Of a stretch of DNA of 64,000 bases, positions 24,329-37,554 are shown piece by piece. Position 1 is the stretch's first letter. Each line of letters opens with the position of its first letter. Made by a program: the position numbers and the translations under genes. The stretch is from Berghia stephanieae (taxonomy: Eukaryota > Mollusca > Gastropoda > Nudibranchia > Aeolidiidae): the NCBI GenBank assembly GCA_034508935.3, contig CM067453.1, positions 6,720,408 to 6,784,407 on the forward strand. The letters are read 5' to 3'. The notes under the pieces are model-generated. The model saw nothing but the letters and a program-made list of their open reading frames with translations, ran no database searches and had not been told where the DNA came from.

Positions 24329-25269
24329 TTCATCGAATCGCAACTTATAAAAGTCAGCCTTTTTAATTACTATTACTAACACTAACAAGTTTGAGATAAC
24401 AGAGGCCAGTCCAAATGTTGCTAAATTATCGGGTTTAGTACCAGCACATTTGAATCATTAAAATGACACTTTCCACAATGAGATCAAAATTTCAGAACAG
24501 ACAATATAAAGAAAGAATTCAACTGCCTCAACCTTGATAAGGACCAATACACAAGAAGCACAATTGTAAAATAAATTAAATAACTTCAGCTGGTTAGAAA
24601 TGCATAACTGTCAACCTGGTACATCACTTGAGAGGGCATTTTGGGGTAAAAATTAGGTGAGTTCAGATAAAAAGTAAGCGATTGCATATATGTTTTCTTT
24701 CATGCAACATAATGCTCTTTAAGTAGTACACAATAATAGTAGTTATAGTAAATGCACCTCTAAATATTAGAGAATTCCTACTTCTTTACTTTGACAAGAT
24801 AAACACACCTAAAAACGGAGTATACTTATTTTTCTTGAACCTAAACCGTTACAAAAGCTTGCTTAAAAAAAAAAAATTTAAATCAGATGAAGATGTTTTT
24901 TAAGGGGATTAAATTTATATATTTCATAAATTAATAAAGGGAAATAATCATTGTCATGTTTAATCAATATAAGCAATTGATTTTCTGATTGAATACCTTC
25001 CAACCAAAGATGTGGATTTAATTTTATTCTTAATTAAAATAATATTTGTAACAAATAGTGAAATTATCAATACTGTCTTAGAATATTCAAAGTATATCGT
25101 GGCTAACATCCATATTCTATGCAAATCTCCAATACATTATGAAAGGTTTGAGTAAAATATAGGCGTCATATAAACGAATGGAACTTTTTTAATTGTTGAA
25201 AATCATTTATGATAGAGGCATAATTCAAATTAAAGAGCTACACAAATGGAGATTATGCTCTCACTGGAC

Positions 25270-25319
<50 letters not shown>

Positions 25320-25508
25320 TAATAGTAGTAGTAGTAATAGTAATAATAATGGATCAATAATAATAATTCATTAGGCTCACATGCCTTGTTTACCACAAAT
25401 TAGTCAAAAATTACTAAATACGGATTTTTAACTAAAAATAAGGACTTACGGACTCAGGAAGTCAAATACAGAACAAATCCGTTTTTAACGGAACGGTTGG
25501 CAGCTATG
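24221..25508. mobile_element. 1.29-kb TIR element with CTACGG target duplication
   Basis: Ends are CATAGCTGCCAAC (24221) and GTTGGCAGCTATG (25508), flanked by direct CTACGG (24215-24220, 25509-25514). It contains an AAT array (25269-25317) and no ORF. The left end is also present at 23003 because of the tandem duplication. Non-autonomous DNA transposon of unknown superfamily. Confidence 0.65.
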
Positions 25509-25514
25509 CTACGG

Positions 25515-28205
25515 TAGTTTATAAAAATTTTATGTGATTGTTTTGTTTGTTTTTAAGGGTTTTACGGCACTTGCAACATTCAGGTCAAATCAGCGCCAGT
25601 AAAAAGAAAATTGGATAGTGAAAACAGTCTAGATGTACAATTAAAAGGACTTGAGGAAAGAGTAAGGGGAATGGTTCAAATAGGGAATAGCTGTAGATTG
25701 CAAGAGCACACTTTCAGTGTACTTAGTTTGGGATCACCTAAAAGTACTAAAAATCTCACCCAGACACCAGCACAACATCCCATTGAGAGGAATACACCGA
25801 AATGTTTTTTAAAAAAACCAACAACAATACATAACAGAGGGATGATTTACATGGAAGAAAATATCATCTCCCAAAACTATAATTAGGTACAGCAATAGAT
25901 GTCATTTTTGTGGCAGAAAAAAAAAACCTATATATTTTGCGTCACACGCCGAGAAAAGGACTAATTTTAAACCGGGTACAGAGATAAATTTGGTATCATC
26001 TTAAAGAGGAAGTTTTCAGCTTTATACCACTTCAACAATAAAAAATGGGCAAGGTTGAAAAATGCAGTTTTAAAACTTTACAGAAGCGAAAAATCCCGAC
26101 ATATTATTGATATTAAATTTGAACCGAGTCTGTCTAAAAGACAAACATCTTATCTCTATTTCTACCAATTTGTTTTAATGAGGGTTGTTTAATGGCCGAA
26201 GTATCGTATTTTTAAAAAGCCCACCAAATCCTTGTTTTCAGTTTTGAGTGTGATGTGATTTTTTTTACTCTCATTGTAGTTTGTAACAGCACACAAAATG
26301 CATGAGAATGAGATCTCAAATTATTGACCAAAAGAATAGAGTTCACGAAAACCACATGAATATTTTATTAAAGTACCTTCATAATTTATGTTTTAGATAT
26401 TTTTTAACAAAATAAATACGATATATATTGTTATTTCAATTGATAACTTGGGTCGGTAAGTGGGTATGTTTTAATGATGGAACAGCCTAAAGATAAACCC
26501 CTAATTTTTTCGGGTTTTATTAACCTGTAATTTTTTTTGGCTTTCTACCCTTGGTTTTTATAGAATGACGTGTTGTTTTTATCAATTTATCCATGTAATT
26601 TTTTTCATATCTGATGGTCTCTCGATGTTTATTTATTGCTAAACAAGCACACTGTTCGAACCAGCAGCATAAAATAATAAATCAACCTGTTATTAAGAAA
26701 CATATAATCCTAAGACAAGGGACGAATTTATACACAAACTCTACACTCATGGCAGCATATGTTGTTGCTATGACAAAATGATTGTTTGACCTCGTTAAAA
26801 ACAGTTGTAAATTTTTACGGTCGAAAGTGTGATGTCGTTTTTAAAACAATTGCATATGAATACCCACTACTTGTAGTTTATAAATAGAAAAAAGACACAC
26901 AATGATTCATCCCAATGTGTTAGAAAACTGAAAAAGCATTGCTATTGTTTATTTTATTTGGGAAAAGGGGTACTTGTAATAGAAAGTTATAAGATTAGAG
27001 AAATAAGACTTCGAAGTGCCACATCGTTATCTAACAATTTTTTTCTAATGCCTTCATGATAGTGATAGACTATGTATAGGAACAATAAGAGTTACTAGTG
27101 GCTAATGAAGCAGTATACCTGTAGAATTTAAATAATCATTCTTTACGCCGTGTATTTATTTGTTTGTGTTTTGTTTTTTGTTTTTTTGTATGTATTTGTT
27201 TTAAATCAGGAAGAGATGTACATTTAAGAAGAGAAAAGAAGCAAATAAAGAGATCTTTTTTTTCAGTTTTGGTTTTGGTGAATTTGTGATACCTCAGTTC
27301 ATACAATACTTGCCTCTCAAGCAAGTAGTTAATCATAAATAATTGGGTGGCTAGATCTTTAGGGTGCGTGTGTCAGAAAGTACGTTATTTCAGACTAACA
27401 TCCTACCTAATGGGTAGCAGTTCATTCAGTAACACAGAAATCAGGATACAGTCACGTGTCATAGACCTTAAGGTGCTAAAAGACTTTGGGATGGTAGGGG
27501 GTTGAGGGCACAAAAGACACACCTGCTGGGCACAAGTGCATGATCCCGTATAAGAGGAAAGCACTCTACTGCCATATATCGATACCCGCCTATTAACATA
27601 CAAAGAGACGATTTACAGTGAAAAAATCATCCTCCATAATTGGAATAATACATTTTACTGCACCCTTTCAGTTAAGGATCCTAGAGAGGGCTGAGGCAAA
27701 ACCAAGCAATATAAATACCAGACAAGTCCATAAAGTAGCATGGAAGTGAAAATAGACGTTGCGGAAGTAAGGACATGATGTTGTGGGATTTTATGTTTCT
27801 TAATAATAGGTTGATTTATTATTTTATGCTGCTGATTCGAACATTGTGCTTATCACTAACATTTTCAAATTTGCCGAAATTGTTTAAAGTACGTATACCA
27901 CATGGCCAATGTGATTGTTTACTTTTGCACCAGTTTGAAACGTTCAACGTCTTTGGAACAGCTGATGTCCTGGGAATGGTTGTTAGTGACGGTGGTTTTC
28001 AGTTGCCTTCCGTCATTTTTATTAGTAGAATCTAAATTATTGCAGTTTAATTTGACTGAGTTGTGTTTGATGTTTTCTTTGGCGTCTCTCTTTTTTCTGT
28101 TTTTGTTTCCTTCCACCCTTCTTTTCTCTTTTAGTTTTTTTTTTTTTCAGTATGCCTTGATTAATTCAAAAGATTTAAAAGTGTTCACAATTTCTATATT
28201 TGGTG
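25515..28205. other. intergenic, no gene recognised
   Basis: Contains the dispersed repeat 25541-25800 (related to 9125-9345) and otherwise AT-rich unique-looking sequence. The ORFs near 27775-28270 have biased, hydrophobic composition and no motif, and I do not call them. Confidence 0.5.
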
Positions 28206-28330
28206 TGCAGTCCACTTCGGATAGCCGCAACTTTCGGTTAATTGCAACATTTCCCAAGAAACAGAATTAATTATATATAAAAGTCACTGGTTAATTGCAA
28301 CAATGTTCAGTTAATCGCAAAAAAAATTTC
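28206..28330. mobile_element. Tigger/mariner-like terminus (single end)
   Basis: The sequence CAGTCCACTTCGGATAGCCG with GGTTAATTGCAAC repeated nearby (GTTAATTGCAAC, GTTAATCGCAA) looks like a pogo/Tigger-type terminal repeat. No partner end was found. Confidence 0.35.
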
Positions 28331-28740
28331 GACCTCAAAAAGTGACAAATTCAAGAAATCAATCAAACAAAATATCATGATTAAATTTCATCATGGGTAC
28401 ATCATGACAGGTTGAAAAATCGAGAGCAAGCAGGGTTTAATGCTACAGTAGTGTGTCAACACTCTACATCGAAATAACACTAAAAATATCTGTAAAATGC
28501 AATAATTTTGAGAGGTCTGTGAATAGCAGCCTTCCAGTGTTGAAGAAGTTACACTTTATAGACAGTGAACGATATTGTAAGAGTGTTAGTATAAAAATTC
28601 TGCCTAACAGTTGACTAGTACTGTATGCAATGGAACTATAGCTCCATTTGGCCTGCTAGGGGGGAAATTGAAAGATTGAGATGGGCATTGAGCATGGTAA
28701 ATCCGTGGAAATTTACAATATAAATGTTCTTTTTGAGTTG

Positions 28741-28746
28741 TTTATT
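28741..28746 (-). terminator. polyadenylation signal, zinc-finger gene 2
   Basis: AATAAA on the minus strand about 67 bases beyond the stop, matching gene 1. Confidence 0.5.
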
Positions 28747-28815
28747 AATGTAACAGCATCAAGGGTTATATGAATGTATAGGTGGTCATTGACAACTTGG
28801 GCTATGTGGAGGTCA

Positions 28816-29433
<618 letters not shown>

Positions 29434-29436
29434 TCA

Positions 29437-29883
<447 letters not shown>

Positions 29884-30072
29884 TCATTATGACATCCGAA
29901 ATGCTATCGCCTTCTACATCTACGCCAGAATAGAAATAGAGGGTGGAGCCTACCATGATATAACATTTTATGGATCCCTAATTTCATCATATCAGTTCTG
30001 TCCACTGACAGGTGGGTGGATATCGCTTTCAAGAACTTATGTCCTTATATGAAATTCTGAGTTTTTGACCAA

Positions 30073-30333
30073 TCAACGGATTGCTCTTTTGATAGCTCGC
30101 TTGTCAACATCAGTCAGCTCAGCCCTTGATTTATGTAAAGGCATCACATGCGGTATATGTTGTGTAACTTCAAAAACCACGGTTGACCGAAAGCGATGAA
30201 TGGAAGCCCTACTGTGGCGTGGAGAACGAGGTCTTGTATGTATAGTTACGTCATATCTCAACGCTCGTGAATTCTTAGTACGGCTGGACTCACAATCAAA
30301 ACTCGAAATCTGTGTCTTAAACTCTTGAATCAA
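30073..30333 (-). other. short ORF in left arm of the foldback
   Basis: 86 codons, basic, MIQEFKTQISSFDCESS then RPRSPRHSRASIHRF. It mirrors the ORF at 31431 on the other arm and has no known domain. It may simply be arm sequence. Confidence 0.25.
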
Positions 30334-30691
30334 TCGAATTACATCAGTGCGTTCGTCTCATTGAGAAATGAAAAACGATATATAAATCAAGAACATCGAC
30401 CGGAAAATAAGGAAATTATCATAAAATTATAAAATTTGAGAAAGCTATTTTCAAAATCAAATATATTACAAAAAAGGTTATTTCTCGACCGATTTTTATG
30501 AGACAAAGACAATTTTTCTCCACTTTTCAAGCTGATTCCAACAATGAGGTTTTCAAATTTATCAAATTTATTTATTTAAGATTATTTGTCATTATTTTTT
30601 TTAATACCCAATTGACTGCTCAGGAAATGAATACGTAATCCTTGGCGGCTAGCGAGTAGGTGTTAAATTTTGCTTACCCTTTCCCACGCAG

Positions 30692-30737
<46 letters not shown>

Positions 30738-31029
30738 TGAACACACAATGTATGTCTTTCACTTCTGGCCAAAGTTGCCTTATTACAACTTAGACTCGAA
30801 TGATAACAGCGAGTAGGGTGTCAGATTAAACTTCAGTTTTAACAGTCAAATTCAATTCACACCGTAATAAATCATAATAATGATCATTCTTGATATATTA
30901 GAGCATTAAAATATTTAATTCACATTACCATAAATATATTTTAAATATATGTATTTTGTAATTATTTTAGCGACGATACGAACCCCTTTTAATCGTCGAG
31001 CCGAACGATAGGATGCTAGACGACGATAA

Positions 31030-31076
<47 letters not shown>

Positions 31077-31430
31077 CGTCTACGTGGGAAAGGGTAAGCA
31101 AAATTTAACACCTACTCGCTAGCCGCCAAGGATTACGTATTCATTTCCTGAGCAGTCAATTGGGTATAAAAAAAAAAATAATGACAAATAATCTTATCGC
31201 GATAAATTTGAAAACCTCATTGTTGGAATCAGCTTGAAAAGTGGAGAAAAATTGTCTTTGTCTCATAAAAATCGGTCTAGAAATAACCTTTTTTGTAATA
31301 GATTTGATTTTGAAAACAGCTTTCTCAAATTTTATAATTTTATGATAATTTCCTTGTTTTCCGGTCGATGTTCTTGATTTATATATCGTTTTTCATTTCT
31401 CAATGAGACGAACGCACTGATGTAACTCGA

Positions 31431-31775
31431 TTGATTCAAGAGTTTAAAACACATATTTCGTGTTTTGATTGTGAGTCCAGCCGTACTAAGAATTCACGAG
31501 CGTTGAGATATGACGTAACTATACATACAAGACCTCGTTCTCCACGCCACAGTAGGGCTTCCATTCATCGCTTTCGGTCAAACGTGGTCTTTGAAGTTAC
31601 ACAACATATACTGCCTGTGATGCCTGTACATAAATCAAGGGTTGAGCTGACTCATTTGACAAGCGAGCTATCAAAAGAGCAATCGTTGATTGGTCAAAAA
31701 CTCAGAATTTCATATAAGGACACAAGTTCTGGAAAGCGATACCCACCCACCTGTCAGTGGACAGAACTGATATGA
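31431..31775 (+). other. short ORF in right arm of the foldback
   Basis: 114 codons; the first about 70 match the left-arm ORF with few changes (MIQEFKTHISCFDCESS). Direction is outward on both arms. Confidence 0.25.
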
Positions 31776-33099
31776 CGAAATTAGGGCTCCATAAAATGTT
31801 ATATCATGGTAGGCTCCACCCTCTATTTCTGTTCTGGCGTAGATGTAGAAGGCGATAGCATTTCGGATGTCATAATGACTAGTGGGCAAAGGGTTAAAGC
31901 TTCCAAACAATCCCAATCGTCGTCTATCTCTAATCGGCCCCGTTAGAGCCCCGATGCGCAATCTGTCTTTTGTATCAACTTGAGGCTCATCTATTTCACT
32001 GAAGTCAAATCTTTGGTCTGGACTATTGTGATTTGTGGAAAGACGTTCCATAGTTGTATCATGATTGTTCTGGAAATCAGTGCCAGGCTCTTGCCATTCC
32101 ACACTACTGTCTGTAGTTTCAGCCACGTCAATTTCAACTTGGATGTCTTCATGAAGTCCATCATTCAAAGACTGGTCACAGCTGTCAACATCGTTGTTGT
32201 CTGTAAAATAGATAAGAGTATTCTTACCTCCACAAAGCAATAACTTAGAAATCTATTGAAGTGATAAATTATCCCCATTTAAAGAATTACATTTTTGTGT
32301 ATTATAACTAGAGTAGATTCAGGCTTACCGGCCACACAAGCCTTATCTGTGGTCGTCTCAGAGAATGGAAGACTGCTGGCCAGAAATAAAACCAATGCTG
32401 TATAGTGATGTCGTAAAATGTTATGCTCAAGTGGCCGGTTTCAGGTGAACCAGCCGATTTTTCACCCTAAGCAGTCTTATCCATGTTCTCCGCGCAAAAT
32501 GTTATTCGTGACATTTTGGTACTACCGGACACTTATGGAACTTTCAGGTCCAACCGGCCACCCAACTTGGGCAAACCGGACACCCTTCACAGATGTTGAA
32601 AAACAGTTTCCTTTTGTTTTTTAAATAGTTTTCAGTTCATAAACAGTTACAACAGATCCATAGAACAGTAAAGGAAGGTGCCCCAAACGTAAACAAGGTC
32701 TAGAAGCACGTGGCAGACCACATGTTCCTGTCTTGACAGCTCACGTTCCAATGTAAATTATAGAAAAAAATAACCTTTAAAATTTGGCTGTTATGTGGCA
32801 AAAGAAACACATATTCATAAATACTCGATCACGCGTCAAATAATATCTAAATATTGATTTTTTATTAAACAAATCGTAAAATTTATCAAAAATTACTGTC
32901 GTCTATTTTTAGACCACGGTCAATCTCATTCTCCAAAATCAATGCGCTTGTGTGAACAAAACAAGAACTATTTGAAATCTGGTTTTCGGAATAATTTAGC
33001 CATATACAAAGAATTTAAATAAATAACTATTTTATTTGTACGTATTGTTTTTAACTGACTGAGTATTATCTACAATTTGAACGACAAAAACGGAGACCT

Positions 33100-34500
33100 G
33101 TTTTGTGCGCAACGTTGTCCGGCTGCTAAAGTTCCTAATCACCAGAAAAGAATGGCAGTCCAACTCATGCAAAGGTAAGATGCCAATTTCAGTGTTTGAG
33201 TTTGTAATTTGTATCGATTGGTTTTGAGAGAAGGAAACGATTTAGTTCAATGTTAATCCATAATAGCGTTCGGGTATTTAACTTTGGATGTCTCACCGGC
33301 ATAATTTTAGAATGCTTTGTTTATTTGTTTTCATTTCACTTCGCAATTTGACTGCTGTCAGTCATTACAAATTACAGTTACAGTTACAGTACAGCTTCAC
33401 TCGCCGATTCTCACTTACAGAGTTTACGTTTCCTTCACTCATGTCTGCTTCATGCTCATTCAGTGAGTGATTCGAATACTACTCTGTGAGAGAACACACT
33501 TTTCGTAATTTATGACATTTTATGGGTAACGTTTACAGTCTAGAACGTGTGTCAGTGTCAGCGTCAGTCATAACTTGACCGAAAAACAAAACAGAAAGGA
33601 ACAAAAAAAAGAGCAGACACCCCCCTCCTCAGTAGTTGAAATCTCAACAAAAGTTGTTTTTTTAAATCCTCATCTTTCGTGGCGCGTAGCTTTCACCGCT
33701 TGTCATATTTTATTGACTCTCGCTCTTTCCTGACCTGATAATAATAATAGATTTCGAAACAGTCTTCATTCTCTCATTATCTATTCATGACTGGAACTGG
33801 AAAAGGAACAAGACAAAGGGTCTCTGCCACCGATTTTCAATATCTTGTGTTGTTTGAGGGATTTAAGTTGGTAGCCGTTTTTGCCACATAAGACTTGTTG
33901 TTATTGTTTTTGCTGAGAGTCGATGGATAAGGAATGGCAGAGAGGGAGGAAGGGGTGAAAAAATGAGAATGTCTGGGAAAAGAAAATGTCCCACTCAACC
34001 CCTTCTCGCATCTTTGATATTTGGCAGGTGTCAAACTACATGTATGACGTTTTGGATCTTCCAAGCCGTTTCGCCTTATTTGGTCGGTAGCTCTGTGAAA
34101 GAAAACATACAATTGTAAAATGCAGGGAGTGCGGTCTGATATTTTCGTCGTCGCTATGATTATTCCCAGACAGGGTCTGCCAATAACGAAAATTGGTTAT
34201 TCCCAGACCGATAGAGGAAAAAAAAAAACAATATTTTTTTATTTAAAAAAAAAATAAAAACAATTTTAAGAAATTCATGCTCAGAAACGGAACAAGGCCA
34301 AACAAAAAAGGATAAAAGAATAGACTCGCTCCAAAAAAAAAAAAAGATTTTAAAAAAAAAAGGGGGGGGGGGGGGGGGGGGAGAGCGATTGAATGAATCT
34401 GTGCAGCTAAAATGAGCAACGAGTTTCCCTTGGCTCAAGAGGAATGAAAATGAAAAAAACTGTGTTTAAGTTTTTGTATGAGTGTTGTGGGGGGTCGTGG
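33100..34500. other. no gene recognised
   Basis: Interior of the 7.9-kb nested element. A donor-like CAAAGGTAAGA follows a short ATG frame at about 33152-33176, but no coding continuation is seen. A G run of about 21 lies at 34361-34381. Confidence 0.4.
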
Positions 34501-34522
34501 GGTTTTGTTACAGTTTTATACT

Positions 34523-34714
34523 TATAGATAGAATGCGGTTGGCCAAGGAGTTCACAACATTGCCATCCGGAAGTATAACGGACCAACACACAAACTCTGT
34601 GTAACCATGAACTTTTATAGTCTGGTTAATACAGTTTAGTGAGAACAACTCACAAACGCGGATGGCAAAAACAATAACAAAGGCCTGAGTGACGTCATCT
34701 GCATACTATCTATA
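34523..34714 (-). mobile_element. 192-bp MITE, uninterrupted copy
   Basis: Ends TATAGATAG and CTATCTATA. The inside reads, on the minus strand, GATGACGTCACTCAGGCCTT then TATAAAAGTTCATGGTTAC. A second copy at 57810-61435 is split by an LTR retrotransposon, and this copy shows the unsplit sequence. Confidence 0.7.
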
Positions 34715-34739
34715 CACATCCCTGTTAGTTCAATCTATT

Positions 34740-37550
34740 TTGGGGGTAATGATCAAGTGGGGCCTGGTCCCACAACTCTTTACGGATTTACCTTGGATTG
34801 AAATGAAAACTAAACCTCTCTGATTACTTTAGATTACCTAATTTTATTTCATACGTTTTTTTATGAAGAAGAAGCTTTTTAGGATTTTGTAATTCATAGG
34901 AAACACCATGATATGTGACATGATGTCTTATCTAAATTTTGCCTGAGGAATGATAAGCCAACAATTTTGAAAAGCTCTCTCTATTGATCGAATTATCAAA
35001 AATTTTATTTGTGATCAGATATTTTATTTGACTTTAAAGTGAAATCTAGAGGCATTAAAAAATATTCAATGTTTATTAGACTTTTCTTATGTGATCAAAA
35101 AGTTAAATACAGGAAATACTGATCAAATGAGTTCACCAGAAGGTAAATAAAAGCCCATTTTTTAAAAGCTAATCGACATTGGTTATGTAATCTTGCCTTC
35201 ATGATCATAAATCTCTGATAAAATTAGACCTGACACAACGGTTTTAGTTTTAACAACCTAGTGGTATCTGAGTTCCAGGTCCATTATGTTTTCTAATGTT
35301 TTTATTGAATATAAGCAAACCATTAAGAAATAGGTCATGTCTATATATTCAACATTGAATGGTATTTCTTCTTACATTGAAATAAGTGGTTCTTTAGAGT
35401 AATAAGGCTCATGGAACTGGAGTTATTCCTGTTTCTGTAACATGAAGCAACAGACCTTAAATAGTGCTTGATAACTTTCTTTAAACAATAAATGGTATTT
35501 CATCTTACTTTGAAATAATTGGTCCTTTAGAGTCATAAGGCTCATGGAACTGGAGTTTTTCCTGTAACATGAAGCAACAGACTGTAACAAGTGCTTGATG
35601 AACTCTGAATAAGTTGCACATTTACATTTTACTTGTAGAGTTAGATCCAGTTATTCATTCAAACATTGCTATCTTAATTTCAAATTGGCATTTAATTAAT
35701 AATAATAAATATAAAGTTAAATAAATCCAATGATAATAATTGATAAAATAAGATAATTATAACTTTTATTCATTGGTTGGTCCATATGAATTTTACTTTA
35801 TGATTTTGTGTGAGATGATATTGCTTTTTATGGGACCATGGAAAATGGTTTAGGATGCCATGCTTATCTTTTTTTTTCAGATCTAAATAACATTACAACA
35901 AGAATGAGTCTCTGCATTCCTTTAATTGTTCTGGAAGCATTGGCCTGCCTATACCATGGGAATTAAACAATTTATATTCAGGAAGAAGTATCATTATTAT
36001 TATTATTATCATCATCATCATCATTGAGTCATATCCTTCAAGATTATCAAAATGGCTTTCATTTGTTACTGTATCTTATAGAGTTCCTCATATATCATTA
36101 TGGACCCTTCTATGTTTTTTTAATGGAATTAATGTTTTTATTCTATATTCTTCATAAAACCTCTCAGCTTTATTGACCTACCAAGTATAATCTAGAGACT
36201 AGAGAGCGGTGATTGAGAGAACAGGACCATATTTTGCTTTCGAGCGTTTCTTAATTTTAAAAGCAGCTTACTGTAGTTTGTAAAGATTTTAAAAAACTTT
36301 TTTCTAATGACAGCGTCTAATACACGTTAAAACCAATGCATTTCTATCCCGTTGTAATTTTTGGCAGTGGTATCTCCATTTTAATGGTATTGGCTCCTGT
36401 TTCTTTATACAAATGCCTTGTGAGCTTGTTATACACTCGAAAGAAACATTTACATAGGGAAGTCAAGAAGAATATAGCAAAAGAAACCTGCTTCCTTGGT
36501 TATGAATAAGAAATTTAAAAAGAAATAGGCAAATATCTCTTTATCTTGTCTACCATTTAACTTTCTAATTATTTTTAAAAGTTTATTATATCCTTTTCTA
36601 TATTTATAATTTAATTTATCAACAAGATAAGAGTACTGATGAATCTATTTATGTAGCTGATTTGTAATGGTAGTAGAATTTGATAGATGGGACCATGTGA
36701 TGTTGCATATCAGAACCTTTCTTAATCAAAGCTTTTGCTAAGGCTCTTAAATCACAGATTTAAAAAAATGGAACTACACAGTTTCAGTAATAATTATCAA
36801 TTTTCTTTATTTTTTTTCTTTCTCTTTCACAGGATGAGAATACAAGCATACCTTTATAATGGAGAAACATCTTATCTATATTTTTAAAAATGATTTTCAG
36901 TTTGAATAACATGAATATGAATGAAATGACAATAAAAGTGATATAAATTTATAATCTGCTTTTAATTTATTTCGATTTCACAAGTTGTGTTATGGCCCTC
37001 AGATACGGCAGGACGGGTGAGACTGAGAACCAGTCCTCACAATAGCACTAGAGGTCTTGTATGCAAGATGTGATTTCCATTGATGCAGTTTAAAGACTGT
37101 CCTGTTTTATTCATTCTGGTGCACGCTGTAGGTTTTTTGGGGTTTTTTTTTTTGTTTCTTGTTTTAAAGAAAGATTCTTTGGGCTTTTTTCTTCAATCTA
37201 AGACTTGATTGAATTCTGACTCAATGCAAATCAACTTGTTCCAACTCCAACTCCTCAATTTCAAATTACAATGAACTTGTGCGCCCTTCCTTCTCTGTTA
37301 ACCTACAGGTTATTGGATATGTAAGTTTAATACATTTACGTCTACCACAATGATAGACTAGCAATTTATCTAAATATCTTGCATTCGTCTTTTGTAATAA
37401 CTTTTCATTCTGGGTTACACATGAAAGTTAGCAATGCCGGGTTACAAAAGTATTTTGATATTAAAAAGATCATCATCCTAACATTCTAATCTTAATCTTT
37501 GTCATCTTACTTTTTTTTTATATGTTGCCAGGTGTAAGACTTATTAATTT
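34740..37550. other. AT-rich stretch, no gene recognised
   Basis: Scattered acceptor-like sites (TTTTTTTCAG at 35870-35879, CTTTCACAG near 36832) and AATAAA (about 36930) could belong to a spliced non-coding transcript, but there is no coding support. A local diverged repeat pair (35320-35420 and 35480-35580, sharing GGCTCATGGAACTGGAGTT) is present. Confidence 0.4.
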
Positions 37551-37554
37551 TGCA

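Larger units (their letters stand above)
21899..24342. repeat. 1.22-kb tandem duplication (21899-23120 and 23121-24342)
   Basis: The two copies are almost identical, differing in a C-run length and a few bases. Each holds the first part of exon A, its start codon and about 950 bp of 5' flank, ending in the left end of a TIR element and a C run. The junction is at GAATCGCAACTTA. Confidence 0.9.

Noticed and set aside
27775-28270. Overlapping plus-strand ORFs with hydrophobic stretches
   Set aside because: Phe/Leu-rich because the DNA is T-rich; no motif, splice or conservation support.
33150-36940. Possible spliced host transcript (donor near 33176, acceptors near 35880 and 36833, AATAAA near 36930)
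   Set aside because: Sites are plausible but exons do not encode anything continuous; such sites are common by chance in AT-rich DNA.
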